Source of the DNA: JBOHBN01 sp050698355
GTDB taxonomy: Bacteria > Actinomycetota > Actinomycetes > Streptosporangiales > WHST01
Direction of reading: 5' to 3'
Length of the DNA stretch: 20,864 nt
Assembly: GCA_050698355.1 (NCBI GenBank)
Contig: JBOHBN010000044.1
Location: 1-20,864 of the forward strand
How positions within the stretch are numbered: position 1 is the first letter of the stretch; every line of letters begins with the position of its first letter. Made by a program: the position numbers and the translations under genes. The notes under the pieces are model-generated. The model saw only the letters and a list, made by a program, of their open reading frames with translations. It searched no databases and was not told the origin of the DNA. Of the stretch, positions 1 to 7,722 are shown one piece after another.

Positions 1-153
1 GTTCAGCACGATCTCGGTGATCTGTGCCACGGCATCCGCGGCCACGATCGAGTAGACGAGGATCGGCAGCCCGTTGACCTTCAAGAACTGCTTGGGCTGG
101 CGCGCCGACATCCGGGCGCCGAGGCCGCCGTTGAGCAGGATCAGGCTGTACAT
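1..153 (-). CDS. IspD/TarI-like cytidylyltransferase, N-terminal part (runs off window)
   Basis: The first 51 residues are visible; the rest lies beyond the left edge. The sequence starts MYSLILLNGGLGARMSARQP and continues PKQFLKVNGLPILVYSI. This matches the nucleotide-binding start of the IspD/TarI family (usual pattern LAGGxGxRM...PKQFL.l.gkPil.ysi). Such enzymes transfer CMP from CTP to a phosphorylated sugar alcohol: methylerythritol phosphate in isoprenoid synthesis, or ribitol phosphate in wall-polymer synthesis. The loop reads NGG where AGG is usual, which suggests a sub-branch rather than canonical IspD. The ATG at 153 is preceded by GAGGAAAG about ten bases upstream. The gene diverges from the RND gene across about 210 bases in which I see no clear promoter. 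The fold is fairly certain; the exact substrate cannot be told from this fragment. Confidence 0.75.
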   Translation of the reverse strand, partial: MYSLILLNGGLGARMSARQPKQFLKVNGLPILVYSIVAADAVAQITEIVLN

Positions 154-362
154 GAGCGCCCATCTTTCCTCACGCCTGCCGAGTGTAGACGCCCGGTCAC
201 GACAGCTCCGCCTCGCTCATGACACCTGACACTAGTCGACCGGCCCGCCGACCCCCATGATCGAATAGGACGCGGCACTGTGTACGGGCGGTACGCCACC
301 CTCCGTTCTCGAGCCGGTCATCGACATCGAGGACAAACGCGAGAAGGGAAAAGGATCGTACC

Positions 363-3300
363 GTGTCGCACCTGGCCAGGTTGAGCCTTGCCAACCGGAC
401 CATCGTCGCGCTGATCGCGCTGATCATCATCGGGTTCGGCGTTTTCGCCATCCCGCAGCTCAAGCAGGAGCTGATCCCCTCGATCGAGTTCCCCGCCGTG
501 AGCGTCTCGGCGCAGTATCCCGGCGCCGGCCCGCAGATCGTCGAGGACCAGGTGACCACGCCGATCGAGGATGCGACGCAGGGGCTGGACGGTCTCGAGA
601 CGGTGACGTCCACCTCGAGCGAGGGATCGTCCAACATCACGCTGCAGTTCGCCTACGGCACGAACGTCGACAACGCGGTCGAGGACATTCAGCAGTCGAT
701 CAACCGGATCGACGGTCAGCTGCCCGAGGACGTCGACCCGCAGGTCATCTCCGGTAGCAGCGACGACATCCCCGTTCTCGTGCTCGCCGCGACCTCGTCG
801 CTCGACCAGCACAAGCTCGCCAACCGGCTGAACGACGACGTCGTACCCGAGCTGAACGAGATCCCCGGCGTCCGCGACACGCAGGCCTCCGGCGACCGGC
901 AGCAAGAGGTCGACATCGCGCTCAACGAGAAGAAGCTGCGTAGAAAGGGTCTCGACGCCACCGCGGTCTCGCAGGCGCTGACGAGCAACGGCACGCCGAT
1001 CCCCACCGGCTCGATCACGAAGGACACCAAGGACCTCACCGTCCAGGTCGGCAAGAACATCTCGTCTCTCGACGACATCGAGAACCTCTACCTCACGCCG
1101 ACCACGGCCGGTTCCGCTGGTGCCTCCGCCCGCGGCCAGTCCCCGGCGGGCGCCGGCCAGTCCCCCGCCCGTACGGGACAAACCCCGGCTGACGCCGTCC
1201 AGCCGGGCGCCGGCGGCCAGGCCGCCGCACCCGAGCCGGTGAAGCTCGGCGACGTGGCGGACGTCTCGCTCACCGACGCCGACGCGACGTCGCTGACCCG
1301 AACGAACGGCAAGCCCAGCCTCGGGCTCGTGGTGACCGCGGCGTCGGACGGCAACAACGTAGCGATCTCCGAGAAGGTGCACGACAAGCTCTCGGGCCTT
1401 GCCGACGACGTCGGCCACGGCACGAAGCTGACGGTCGTGTTCGACCAGGCACCGTTCGTGCAGGACTCGATCAGGAGCCTCGGCACCGAGGGCCTGCTCG
1501 GCCTGGGCTTCGCGGTGCTCGTGATCCTGGTGTTCCTGCTCTCGGTCCGCTCTACCATCGTCACCGCGGTGTCGATCCCGCTGTCGCTCCTCATCGCGCT
1601 CATCGCGCTGTGGACCGGTGACCTGTCGCTCAACCTCCTCACGCTCGGCGGCCTCACGGTGGCGATCGGCCGGGTCGTCGACGACTCGATCGTCGTGCTG
1701 GAGAACATCAAGCGACATCTGGGCTACGGCGAGGACAAGCGCCGCGCGGTACTCGACGGTGTCCGCGAGGTCGCCACTGCCGTCACGGCGTCGACCCTGA
1801 CGACCGTCGCGGTCTTCCTGCCGATCGGGTTCGTCGGCGGCCTGGTGGGTGAGCTGTTCCGGCCGTTCGCCCTCAGCGTCACCGTGGCTTTGCTCGCCTC
1901 GCTCATCGTCGCGCTCACCATCATCCCGGTCCTGAGCTATTGGTTCCTCAAGCCACCGAAGGTGGGCACCGATCCGGAGGCGTACCGGCAGCACGCGCTG
2001 GAGAAGGAACGGCGCAACCCGTTGCAGCGCGCCTACGTGCCGCTGATCAGGTTCACGACCAAGCACCGGCTCACCACCATCGGGCTGGCGCTGCTCATCT
2101 TCTGCGGCACCGTGGCAATGGGCGCCCAGCTGAAGACGAACTTCTTGAGCGACTCCGGCCAGAACACGATGACCATCAACCAGACGATGCCCGTCGGTAC
2201 GAACCTGCAGACCACCAGCGATGCCGCGAGGAAGGTCGAGCACGTGCTCGCCGACGAGGACGAGGTCGACTCGTACCAGGTCACCATCGGCGGCGGTCTC
2301 TACGGCCAGCCCACGGCCGCGGGGGCGTCGCAGGCGACGTTCTCGATCACCCTGGACGAGGACAGCGACGTCGCGAAGGTCAGGGACGACATCCGTAACC
2401 AGCTCGACCAGCTCGACGGTGCCGGCGACCTCGCCCTGGGCGTCCCCAGCGGTGGTGCCGCCAGCAGCCGGCAGATCGAGGTGCAGGTCGAGTCGACCGA
2501 CCAGGCCCACCTGCGCAGCGGGGCGCGCCAGGTCGAGCACGCGATGGCCGGGATGTCCAAGCTCACCGACGTGACCAGCGACCTGAGCGACCGGTCACCG
2601 CGGATCCAGGTCAGCACGAAGCGGTCCGATGCCGCCAAGTACGGCCTGTCGGACAGCGCCATCGGCCAGGCCGTCCAGCAGGCGATGCAGGGCAGCACCG
2701 TGACCCAGATGACGGTGAACGGTGAGCAGCGCGACATCGTCCTCAAGACCGACGACCGGCCGAAGTCGCTCTCCGACATCCGCGACCTGAAGCTCACCAC
2801 GCCCGCCGGTCAGGTGCCGTTGCACAAGGTCGCCTCGGTCGAGCAGACGAACGGGCCGGTCACCGTCTCGCACATCGACGGCTCGCGCAGCGCGACCGTG
2901 AGCGCGACGCCGTCCGGGAAGAACACCGGCGCGATCACCGCGTCGCTTCGGCAGGAGCTCGACGACCTCGACCTGCCCAACGGGGTGAGCTACTCGCTCG
3001 GGGGCGTGAGCCAGGATCAGAGCGAGGCGTTCCGCAGCCTCGGACTCGCACTGGCGGCGGCGATCCTCATCGTCTTCCTGATCATGACGGCGACGTTCCG
3101 TAGCCTCGCCCAGCCGCTGATCCTGATGGTCTCGGTGCCGTTCGCCGCGACGGGAGCGGTTGGCCTCCTGCTCGTCACCGACACCGCGCTCGGGGTCGCG
3201 TCGCTCATCGGTCTGCTGATGCTCGTCGGGATCGTCGTGACGAACGCGATCGTCTTGCTGGACCTGATCAACCGGTACCGGCTGGTCGAGGGCATGGAGA

Positions 3301-4166
3301 TCCGCGAGGCCGTGATCGAGGGCTCCAGGCGCAGGCTCCGTCCGGTCCTGATGACCGCAATAGCCACGATCTTCGCACTGCTCCCGGCCGCGCTCGGCGT
3401 CACCGGCGAGGGCGGGTTCATCTCCCAGCCGCTCGCGGTGGTGGTGATCGGCGGGCTGGTCAGCTCGACGTTCCTCACGTTGCTGCTCGTACCGGCGCTG
3501 TACACGATGCTGGAGAGCCGCAAGGAGCGCAGGCGGCAGCGCAAGCAGGCGCGGCGCGCGCGCAAGGAGGCCAAGCGGGCGCAACGTGCTGGCGCGGGCG
3601 ACCGCGCCGTACCGGAGCAGCCGGTCGGTGTGGCCGCGGCGCCGGCCGCGGACGGTTCCACCAACGGCGCGAACCACGCCGCACCGACGCACTGGCAACA
3701 CGACCGGGTGGGCGCCGCGCTCGCCGGCCAGAACCCGACGGTGCTCGCCCGCATGGACGCCGGGTTCGCGGTGATCGGGGACACCCAGTTCCTGCCGGGC
3801 TACTCCGTCCTGTTGACCGACGACCCGGAGGCGTCGCGGCTGAGCGACCTGCCGCGCGAGCGGCGGCTGGCGTTCCTCGCGGACATGGAAAGGCTGGGCG
3901 AGGCGGTCGAGCGGGTGTGCGCCCGCCGCGACCCGGCGTTTCGGCGGGTCAACATCGAGATCCAGGGCAACCAGGACGGTTTCCTGCACGCGCACGTGTG
4001 GCCGCGGTACGACTGGGAGCCCGCAGGCAACCTCGAGTGCCCCGTCGGCCGCTACGACGAGACACGGTGGAACGACCCGGCCTCCCGCCTCGGAGCACAG
4101 CACGACGAGCTGCGCGCGGAGCTCACCGCCGAGCTGGCCGCCGACCGCGACGCGGTAGGGAGCTGA
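363..4166 (+). CDS. RND (HAE1/AcrB-like) efflux permease fused to a C-terminal HIT-family hydrolase domain
   Basis: This 1267-residue protein begins at a GTG with AAAAGGA about eight bases upstream. Residues 1 to about 1060 form a full RND proton-driven exporter. TM1 is at about 9-29, followed by the porter domain opening YPGAGPQIVEDQVTTPIEDA. A central helix bundle at about 375-560 carries the proton-relay pair D440/D441 in VVDDSIVVLENIKRH. TM7 is near 565-585, then a second porter half, and the last helices lie at about 890-1050. A strongly basic stretch (about 1051-1082) and an Ala/Pro linker lead to a complete HIT-type domain at 1109-1262, with GFAVIGDTQFLPGYSVLL and FLHAHVWPRY. H1209 fits the catalytic middle histidine and H1211 the third; the first is Phe. 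RND C-termini are cytoplasmic, so the HIT domain should face the cytosol. No HlyD-type adaptor is adjacent, as in other Gram-positive RND pumps. Residues 248-291 are an unusual Gly/Pro/Gln-rich insert. The exported substrate is unknown. Confidence 0.9.
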   Translation: MSHLARLSLANRTIVALIALIIIGFGVFAIPQLKQELIPSIEFPAVSVSAQYPGAGPQIVEDQVTTPIEDATQGLDGLETVTSTSSEGSSNITLQFAYGTNVDNAVEDIQQSINRIDGQLPEDVDPQVISGSSDDIPVLVLAATSSLDQHKLANRLNDDVVPELNEIPGVRDTQASGDRQQEVDIALNEKKLRRKGLDATAVSQALTSNGTPIPTGSITKDTKDLTVQVGKNISSLDDIENLYLTPTTAGSAGASARGQSPAGAGQSPARTGQTPADAVQPGAGGQAAAPEPVKLGDVADVSLTDADATSLTRTNGKPSLGLVVTAASDGNNVAISEKVHDKLSGLADDVGHGTKLTVVFDQAPFVQDSIRSLGTEGLLGLGFAVLVILVFLLSVRSTIVTAVSIPLSLLIALIALWTGDLSLNLLTLGGLTVAIGRVVDDSIVVLENIKRHLGYGEDKRRAVLDGVREVATAVTASTLTTVAVFLPIGFVGGLVGELFRPFALSVTVALLASLIVALTIIPVLSYWFLKPPKVGTDPEAYRQHALEKERRNPLQRAYVPLIRFTTKHRLTTIGLALLIFCGTVAMGAQLKTNFLSDSGQNTMTINQTMPVGTNLQTTSDAARKVEHVLADEDEVDSYQVTIGGGLYGQPTAAGASQATFSITLDEDSDVAKVRDDIRNQLDQLDGAGDLALGVPSGGAASSRQIEVQVESTDQAHLRSGARQVEHAMAGMSKLTDVTSDLSDRSPRIQVSTKRSDAAKYGLSDSAIGQAVQQAMQGSTVTQMTVNGEQRDIVLKTDDRPKSLSDIRDLKLTTPAGQVPLHKVASVEQTNGPVTVSHIDGSRSATVSATPSGKNTGAITASLRQELDDLDLPNGVSYSLGGVSQDQSEAFRSLGLALAAAILIVFLIMTATFRSLAQPLILMVSVPFAATGAVGLLLVTDTALGVASLIGLLMLVGIVVTNAIVLLDLINRYRLVEGMEIREAVIEGSRRRLRPVLMTAIATIFALLPAALGVTGEGGFISQPLAVVVIGGLVSSTFLTLLLVPALYTMLESRKERRRQRKQARRARKEAKRAQRAGAGDRAVPEQPVGVAAAPAADGSTNGANHAAPTHWQHDRVGAALAGQNPTVLARMDAGFAVIGDTQFLPGYSVLLTDDPEASRLSDLPRERRLAFLADMERLGEAVERVCARRDPAFRRVNIEIQGNQDGFLHAHVWPRYDWEPAGNLECPVGRYDETRWNDPASRLGAQHDELRAELTAELAADRDAVGS

Positions 4167-4192
4167 CCCGCGTACCCGACTTCGAGTTCAGA

Positions 4193-4238
4193 CTTGTCAG
4201 TGCGTGGTTGAGCTGTGGGTCGACCACGCACTGACAAG
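4193..4238. terminator. Bidirectional hairpin terminator between convergent genes
   Basis: A perfect 16-bp inverted repeat has arms CTTGTCAGTGCGTGGT and ACCACGCACTGACAAG separated by 14 bases, with up to three more inner pairs if one G-T is allowed. It lies 26 bases after the RND-HIT stop and 8 bases after the stop of the convergent ABC ATPase. There is no T-run, as is common for actinobacterial hairpin terminators. Its position suggests it serves both genes. Confidence 0.8.
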
Positions 4239-4246
4239 GTGGCGAG

Positions 4247-5572
4247 TCAGCGCGCGTCGCCGGGCTCCGGGTAGAGGTGGCAGGCGACGTCGACGGGAGC
4301 GGCGGGCCGCAGGCCCGGGTCTTTGCCACGGTGGAAGCGTACGTGCACCCCGTCGGCCTCCTCGTCGATCGAGTCCACGCCGCGCCAGAACGGTTCCTCG
4401 GGGTCCTCCTCGCGGATCTTGTCCAGCAGCGCCACGATGTCGCCGCCCGTACGGCCGTGGCCCGGCTTGAGCACCGCCTCCTCCTCCCCCGGCACGTTCA
4501 GGTCGTCGACGTTCGCGACGAGCGCGCGCTCCGACTCGTACGTGGACGGGTCGAACGACAGCCAGTGCTGCTCCAGAATCGTGTGCAGGTCGCGACGCTC
4601 CCATCCGCAGATCTCGAACGCGCGCGGGCACCGTGGGTGGAAGGAGCAGCCGAGCGGTGGGCTGGCCGCGTCCGGGACCTCGCCACGCGGCAGGTCACGC
4701 GGCACGCTCTTGTCCGGGTCCGGCTCCGGAATCGCGCCCAGCAGGCTGCGGGTGTACGGGTGCTTCGGGTGGGCGAAGATCTCCGCGGTATCGCCTATCT
4801 CGACAACGCGGCCGAGATACATGATGGCAACGCGGTCGCAGAAGAACTTGGCGGTCGCCAGGTCGTGGGTGATGTACACGTAGGTGAGGTCGAGCTGTCG
4901 CTTGAGATCAAGCATGAGCTCGAGGATCTTCGCCCGCACGCTCATGTCGAGCATGGAGACCGGCTCGTCGGCGACGAGCATCTCCGGGTCCAGGATGATG
5001 GCCCGCGCGATGACCGCACGCTGCTTCTGTCCGCCGGACAGGTCGCTGGGGTACTTGGTGAGGAACCGCTCGACCGGCGAGAGCCCGACCCGCTCGAACG
5101 CCTCGGCGACCCGCCGCCGGCGTTCGGCGGCGGACGTTGCGATGCCGTGGATGACGAGCGGGTGGCCGACCTGGGTTTCGAGGTCCATTGTCGGGTTCAG
5201 GGCCGCGTGCGGGTCCTGGAAGATCATCTGGATGCTCCGGCGACGCCTACGGAGCTCGCGCTCGGACAGCCGGGCCATGTCGGTGCCGCGATGGACGATC
5301 TGCCCGGCGGTGGGACGTACCAACCCCAGCAGCGCCCGGCCGAGGGTCGTCTTGCCGCTACCGGACTCGCCGACGACACCGAGCACCTCGCCCTTGCGCA
5401 GTTCGATGTCCACCCCGTCGACCGCGCGTACCGTCCCCGTGCCGATACCGAACAGCCGGGAGAGCACTCCGCCGCGCAGCGCGTAGTGAACGGCGACGTC
5501 GCGGATCGACATCAGGGTGTCGCTGTCGTCGGCGGTGACGGTGCCGCCGAGGCGTTCAGGCTTCGTCGGCAA
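4247..5572 (-). CDS. Peptide ABC importer, ATP-binding subunit (DppF/OppF type)
   Basis: This is the second of two ATPases energising a peptide importer and the last gene of the operon. It has Walker A GESGSGKTT (68-76), Q-loop MIFQDP (116-121), signature LSGGQ (178-182), Walker B MLVADEP (198-204) and switch H236. The oligopeptide-type C-terminal motif GCSFHPRCP follows, with C309, C315 and C322; its closing half VACHLYP (C431) is also present. About 100 residues, acidic and rich in Asp, Glu and Val, separate the two halves of this motif, where about 15-20 is usual, so the protein is 441 residues instead of roughly 330. The TTG start at 5572 overlaps the upstream ATPase by 17 bases and has AGGAGGAGG six bases before it, so translation is probably coupled. 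The transported peptide cannot be inferred. Confidence 0.92.
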   Translation of the reverse strand: MPTKPERLGGTVTADDSDTLMSIRDVAVHYALRGGVLSRLFGIGTGTVRAVDGVDIELRKGEVLGVVGESGSGKTTLGRALLGLVRPTAGQIVHRGTDMARLSERELRRRRRSIQMIFQDPHAALNPTMDLETQVGHPLVIHGIATSAAERRRRVAEAFERVGLSPVERFLTKYPSDLSGGQKQRAVIARAIILDPEMLVADEPVSMLDMSVRAKILELMLDLKRQLDLTYVYITHDLATAKFFCDRVAIMYLGRVVEIGDTAEIFAHPKHPYTRSLLGAIPEPDPDKSVPRDLPRGEVPDAASPPLGCSFHPRCPRAFEICGWERRDLHTILEQHWLSFDPSTYESERALVANVDDLNVPGEEEAVLKPGHGRTGGDIVALLDKIREEDPEEPFWRGVDSIDEEADGVHVRFHRGKDPGLRPAAPVDVACHLYPEPGDAR

Positions 5573-6602
5573 CCGCGGCCTCCTCCTGGCGTAGCGGCTC
5601 GCTGCCGCCGGACGGGATCAACCGGTCGGGCCCGTGCAGCCAGCAGGCCACCGTGCTGCCGGGATCGGTGTCGACGTCGACCGGGTCGCGCTGCTCGCAG
5701 ACCCGCATCGCGTGCGGGCACCGCGGATGGAAGCGGCACCCCGTGGGCGGCTCCACCAGGTCGGGTGGCGCGCCCGGGATGTAGTGCAGCCCGGTGGTCG
5801 ACAGCGAGATGGTCGACCGCAGCAGCTCCTGGGTATACGGGTGCTGGGGGTTGGCGAAGACCTGTCGTGCGTCGCCGATCTCGACGATCCGCCCCGCGTA
5901 CATCACCGCCACCCGGTCGCACGCCTCGGCCACGATCCCGAGGTTGTGGGTGATCAGCAGCATCGCGGTATCGAAGTTGCTGCGCAGGTCGTTGAGGATC
6001 TTGATGATCTGCGCTTCGACGAGCACGTCGAGCGAGGTGGTCGGTTCGTCCGCGACGACGAACGCCGGCCGCAGGACGAGCGCCAGCGCGATCATCAGCC
6101 GCTGCCGCATACCTCCGGAGAACTCGTGCGGGTACGAGCGGTACCGGGTCGGCGGGATCCCCATCAGTCGCAGCGTCTCGAGCGCCTGCCGGCGGATTTC
6201 GTCCTTGCTCATCCGGGGGTGATGGGTGTGCAGCGTCTCGCTGAAGTGCTCAGAGATCCGCATCAGGGGATTGAGCCTGGTCAGCGGCTCCTGGAAGATC
6301 ATGCCCAGCTCGGGGCCGCGCAGCTGTTGCAGCCGGCGCTTCGCCCCGATCGGCAGCGGCGCGCCCTTGAACGTGAGGTCGCCGTCGCTACGCGCGCCAG
6401 TGGGCAGCAGGCCGAGCAGCCCGCGGCCCAGCGTGGACTTCCCGCACCCGGACTCCCCTACCAGGCCGAGCGTCTCGCCGCGGTGCAGGTCGAAGGTGAC
6501 ACCGTCGACCGCCCGCACCGGCCCGCGCTCGGTGCCGTACCAGACGCGCAGGTCGTGCGCGGCGAGCACCGGCCCCGCACCCGCGGACCCGTCCACGCTC
6601 AC
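5556..6602 (-). CDS. Peptide ABC importer, ATP-binding subunit (DppD/OppD type)
   Basis: This is the first ATPase of the importer, 348 residues from the chosen start. Walker A GESGCGKST is at 49-57, signature FSGGM at 161-165, Walker B VVADEP at 182-187 and switch histidine H219 in LLITHN. The C-terminal oligopeptide-transporter motif GCRFHPRCPHAMRVC and closing VACWLHG have the usual short spacing, unlike the partner ATPase. I chose the GTG at 6602 rather than the in-frame GTG at 6629, because GAGAGGGAGGA lies about six bases before 6602 and would otherwise be read as codons. A 127-base gap with a hairpin separates it from the permease gene upstream, and its 3' end overlaps the next ATPase gene. 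It should work as a heterodimer with the product of 4247-5572 beneath the two permeases. Confidence 0.92.
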   Translation of the reverse strand: MSVDGSAGAGPVLAAHDLRVWYGTERGPVRAVDGVTFDLHRGETLGLVGESGCGKSTLGRGLLGLLPTGARSDGDLTFKGAPLPIGAKRRLQQLRGPELGMIFQEPLTRLNPLMRISEHFSETLHTHHPRMSKDEIRRQALETLRLMGIPPTRYRSYPHEFSGGMRQRLMIALALVLRPAFVVADEPTTSLDVLVEAQIIKILNDLRSNFDTAMLLITHNLGIVAEACDRVAVMYAGRIVEIGDARQVFANPQHPYTQELLRSTISLSTTGLHYIPGAPPDLVEPPTGCRFHPRCPHAMRVCEQRDPVDVDTDPGSTVACWLHGPDRLIPSGGSEPLRQEEAAVADEA

Positions 6603-6649
6603 GCGGTCCTCCCTCTCAGAAATGACCACGGTATGTGGGCTCCGTACGG

Positions 6650-6677
6650 CTTCTCGAGGCCTGCGGGCCCCGAGAAG
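6650..6677 (-). promoter_or_regulatory. Intercistronic hairpin in the ABC importer operon
   Basis: CTTCTCG and CGAGAAG form a 7-bp stem. It continues after one A-C mismatch with GGCC/GGCC around a TGCG loop. It sits in the gap between the DppC-like permease and the DppD-like ATPase genes. No T-run follows in either direction. Such hairpins can lower downstream expression or protect the 3' end of upstream mRNA; which applies here is inference. Confidence 0.55.
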
Positions 6678-6729
6678 GCGGCGTTGGCATCCATAACGTG
6701 GTCATTTGGGGAGAGCACGGCTCCGGTTG

Positions 6730-7722
6730 TCACGTCGTGTCCTCCTCGCGTGGCTTGCGTGCGGGCAATATGACCGCGCGGAGTCGGCGCCGCCGCAACG
6801 TCGGGTTGATCGTCTCGTTCAGCCCCTCTCCTACCAAGGTAAGGCCGGTCACGAGCAAGACGATCGCGAGCCCGGGAAACAGCCCGGTCCACCAGACGCC
6901 GGCGAGCGCGTCGTCGATGGCGCGCTGCAGGTCGAAACCCCACTCCGCGCCCTCACTGGGCTGGATGCCGAGCCCGAGGAAGCCGAGGCCGGCGAGGGTG
7001 AGGATGGCGTCGGCGGCGTTGATGGTGCCGATCACTGGCACGCTCTGGATGACGTTGGCGAACAGGTACCGGCCCATCACCGTGACGTGACCCGCGCCGA
7101 GCGCGCGGGCGGCCTCGACGTACGTCGCTTCGCGCGCGCTGACGACCGTGTTGCGCACCACCCGGAAGTACTGCGGAATGTAGATGACCGTGATCGACAG
7201 CGCCGCCCCGACCACGCCGCCGCCGAGCACCTGGGCGAACATGAAGGCGAACACGATCGCGAGCAGCAGCGGCGGGAAGGCGAACAGCGCGTCCATGACG
7301 AGCACGAGGATGCGGTCGAGCCAGCCGCCGAGATAGCCGGAGACCAAGCCGACCGGCACGCCGATCAGCAGCGAGATGCCGAGCGAGACCAGCACCACCT
7401 CGATCGCCGTACGCGCGCCCCACACGACCCGGGAGAACACGTCGAAGTACAGGTCGTTGGTGCCGAACCAGTACGTACCCGAGGGGTCCGCCAGCTTCGG
7501 CAACGGCGAACCGCCCGCGTACTTCTGGTCGAACCCGTACGGCGCTATCCAGGGAGCGAAGATCGCGAACACGACGAAGACAGCCGTGATCACCAGACCG
7601 ATCACGAGGATCCAACGGGCGAGCCCCGTGGTGCGGCGGATGGGGTCGAGCAGCCGGGCCACGCCTCGCCGCAAGCGGCCGGGCCTGGGCTCGGTCGGCA
7701 CCGTCGCCGTACCGGCAGCCAT
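6730..7722 (-). CDS. Peptide ABC importer, permease subunit (DppC/OppC type)
   Basis: This 330-residue membrane protein is one of the two channel subunits of the importer. It has an N-terminal cytoplasmic stretch and TM1 near residue 35 (ILVIGLVITAVFVVFAIFA). A periplasmic-type segment with WFGTNDLYFDVFSRVVWGAR is typical of DppC. The remaining helices follow, with the ATPase-coupling EAA loop YVEAARALGAGHVTVMGRYL. The end SEGAEWGFDLQRAIDD...WWTGLFPGLAI is also characteristic of the family. The ATG at 7722 shares one base with the upstream permease stop (TGATG), which fixes the start; the open frame continues upstream but only as a shadow of that gene. The DppB-like subunit is directly upstream. 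A gap with a hairpin separates it from the ATPases. Confidence 0.93.
   Translation of the reverse strand: MAAGTATVPTEPRPGRLRRGVARLLDPIRRTTGLARWILVIGLVITAVFVVFAIFAPWIAPYGFDQKYAGGSPLPKLADPSGTYWFGTNDLYFDVFSRVVWGARTAIEVVLVSLGISLLIGVPVGLVSGYLGGWLDRILVLVMDALFAFPPLLLAIVFAFMFAQVLGGGVVGAALSITVIYIPQYFRVVRNTVVSAREATYVEAARALGAGHVTVMGRYLFANVIQSVPVIGTINAADAILTLAGLGFLGLGIQPSEGAEWGFDLQRAIDDALAGVWWTGLFPGLAIVLLVTGLTLVGEGLNETINPTLRRRRLRAVILPARKPREEDTT

Noticed and set aside
318..2540. 740-residue open frame antisense to the RND gene
   Set aside because: It is Arg/Asp/Val/Leu-rich with no domain pattern, as expected opposite a real high-GC gene. The opposite strand is a clear RND permease. The same applies to 2595-4103 on the minus strand.
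3708..4166. Separate HIT gene starting at an internal GTG
   Set aside because: That start would remove the conserved W and DR that begin the HIT domain, and no ribosome binding site is evident, so I prefer the fusion.
4193..4238. Possible miniature inverted-repeat element
   Set aside because: The arms are only 14 bases apart and no second copy or target duplication is visible, so a terminator explains it better.
4277..5953. 558-residue plus-strand frame opposite the ABC ATPases
   Set aside because: It lies over two genes with complete ATPase motifs and shows only composition-driven sequence. The frame at 5634-6773 is rejected for the same reason.
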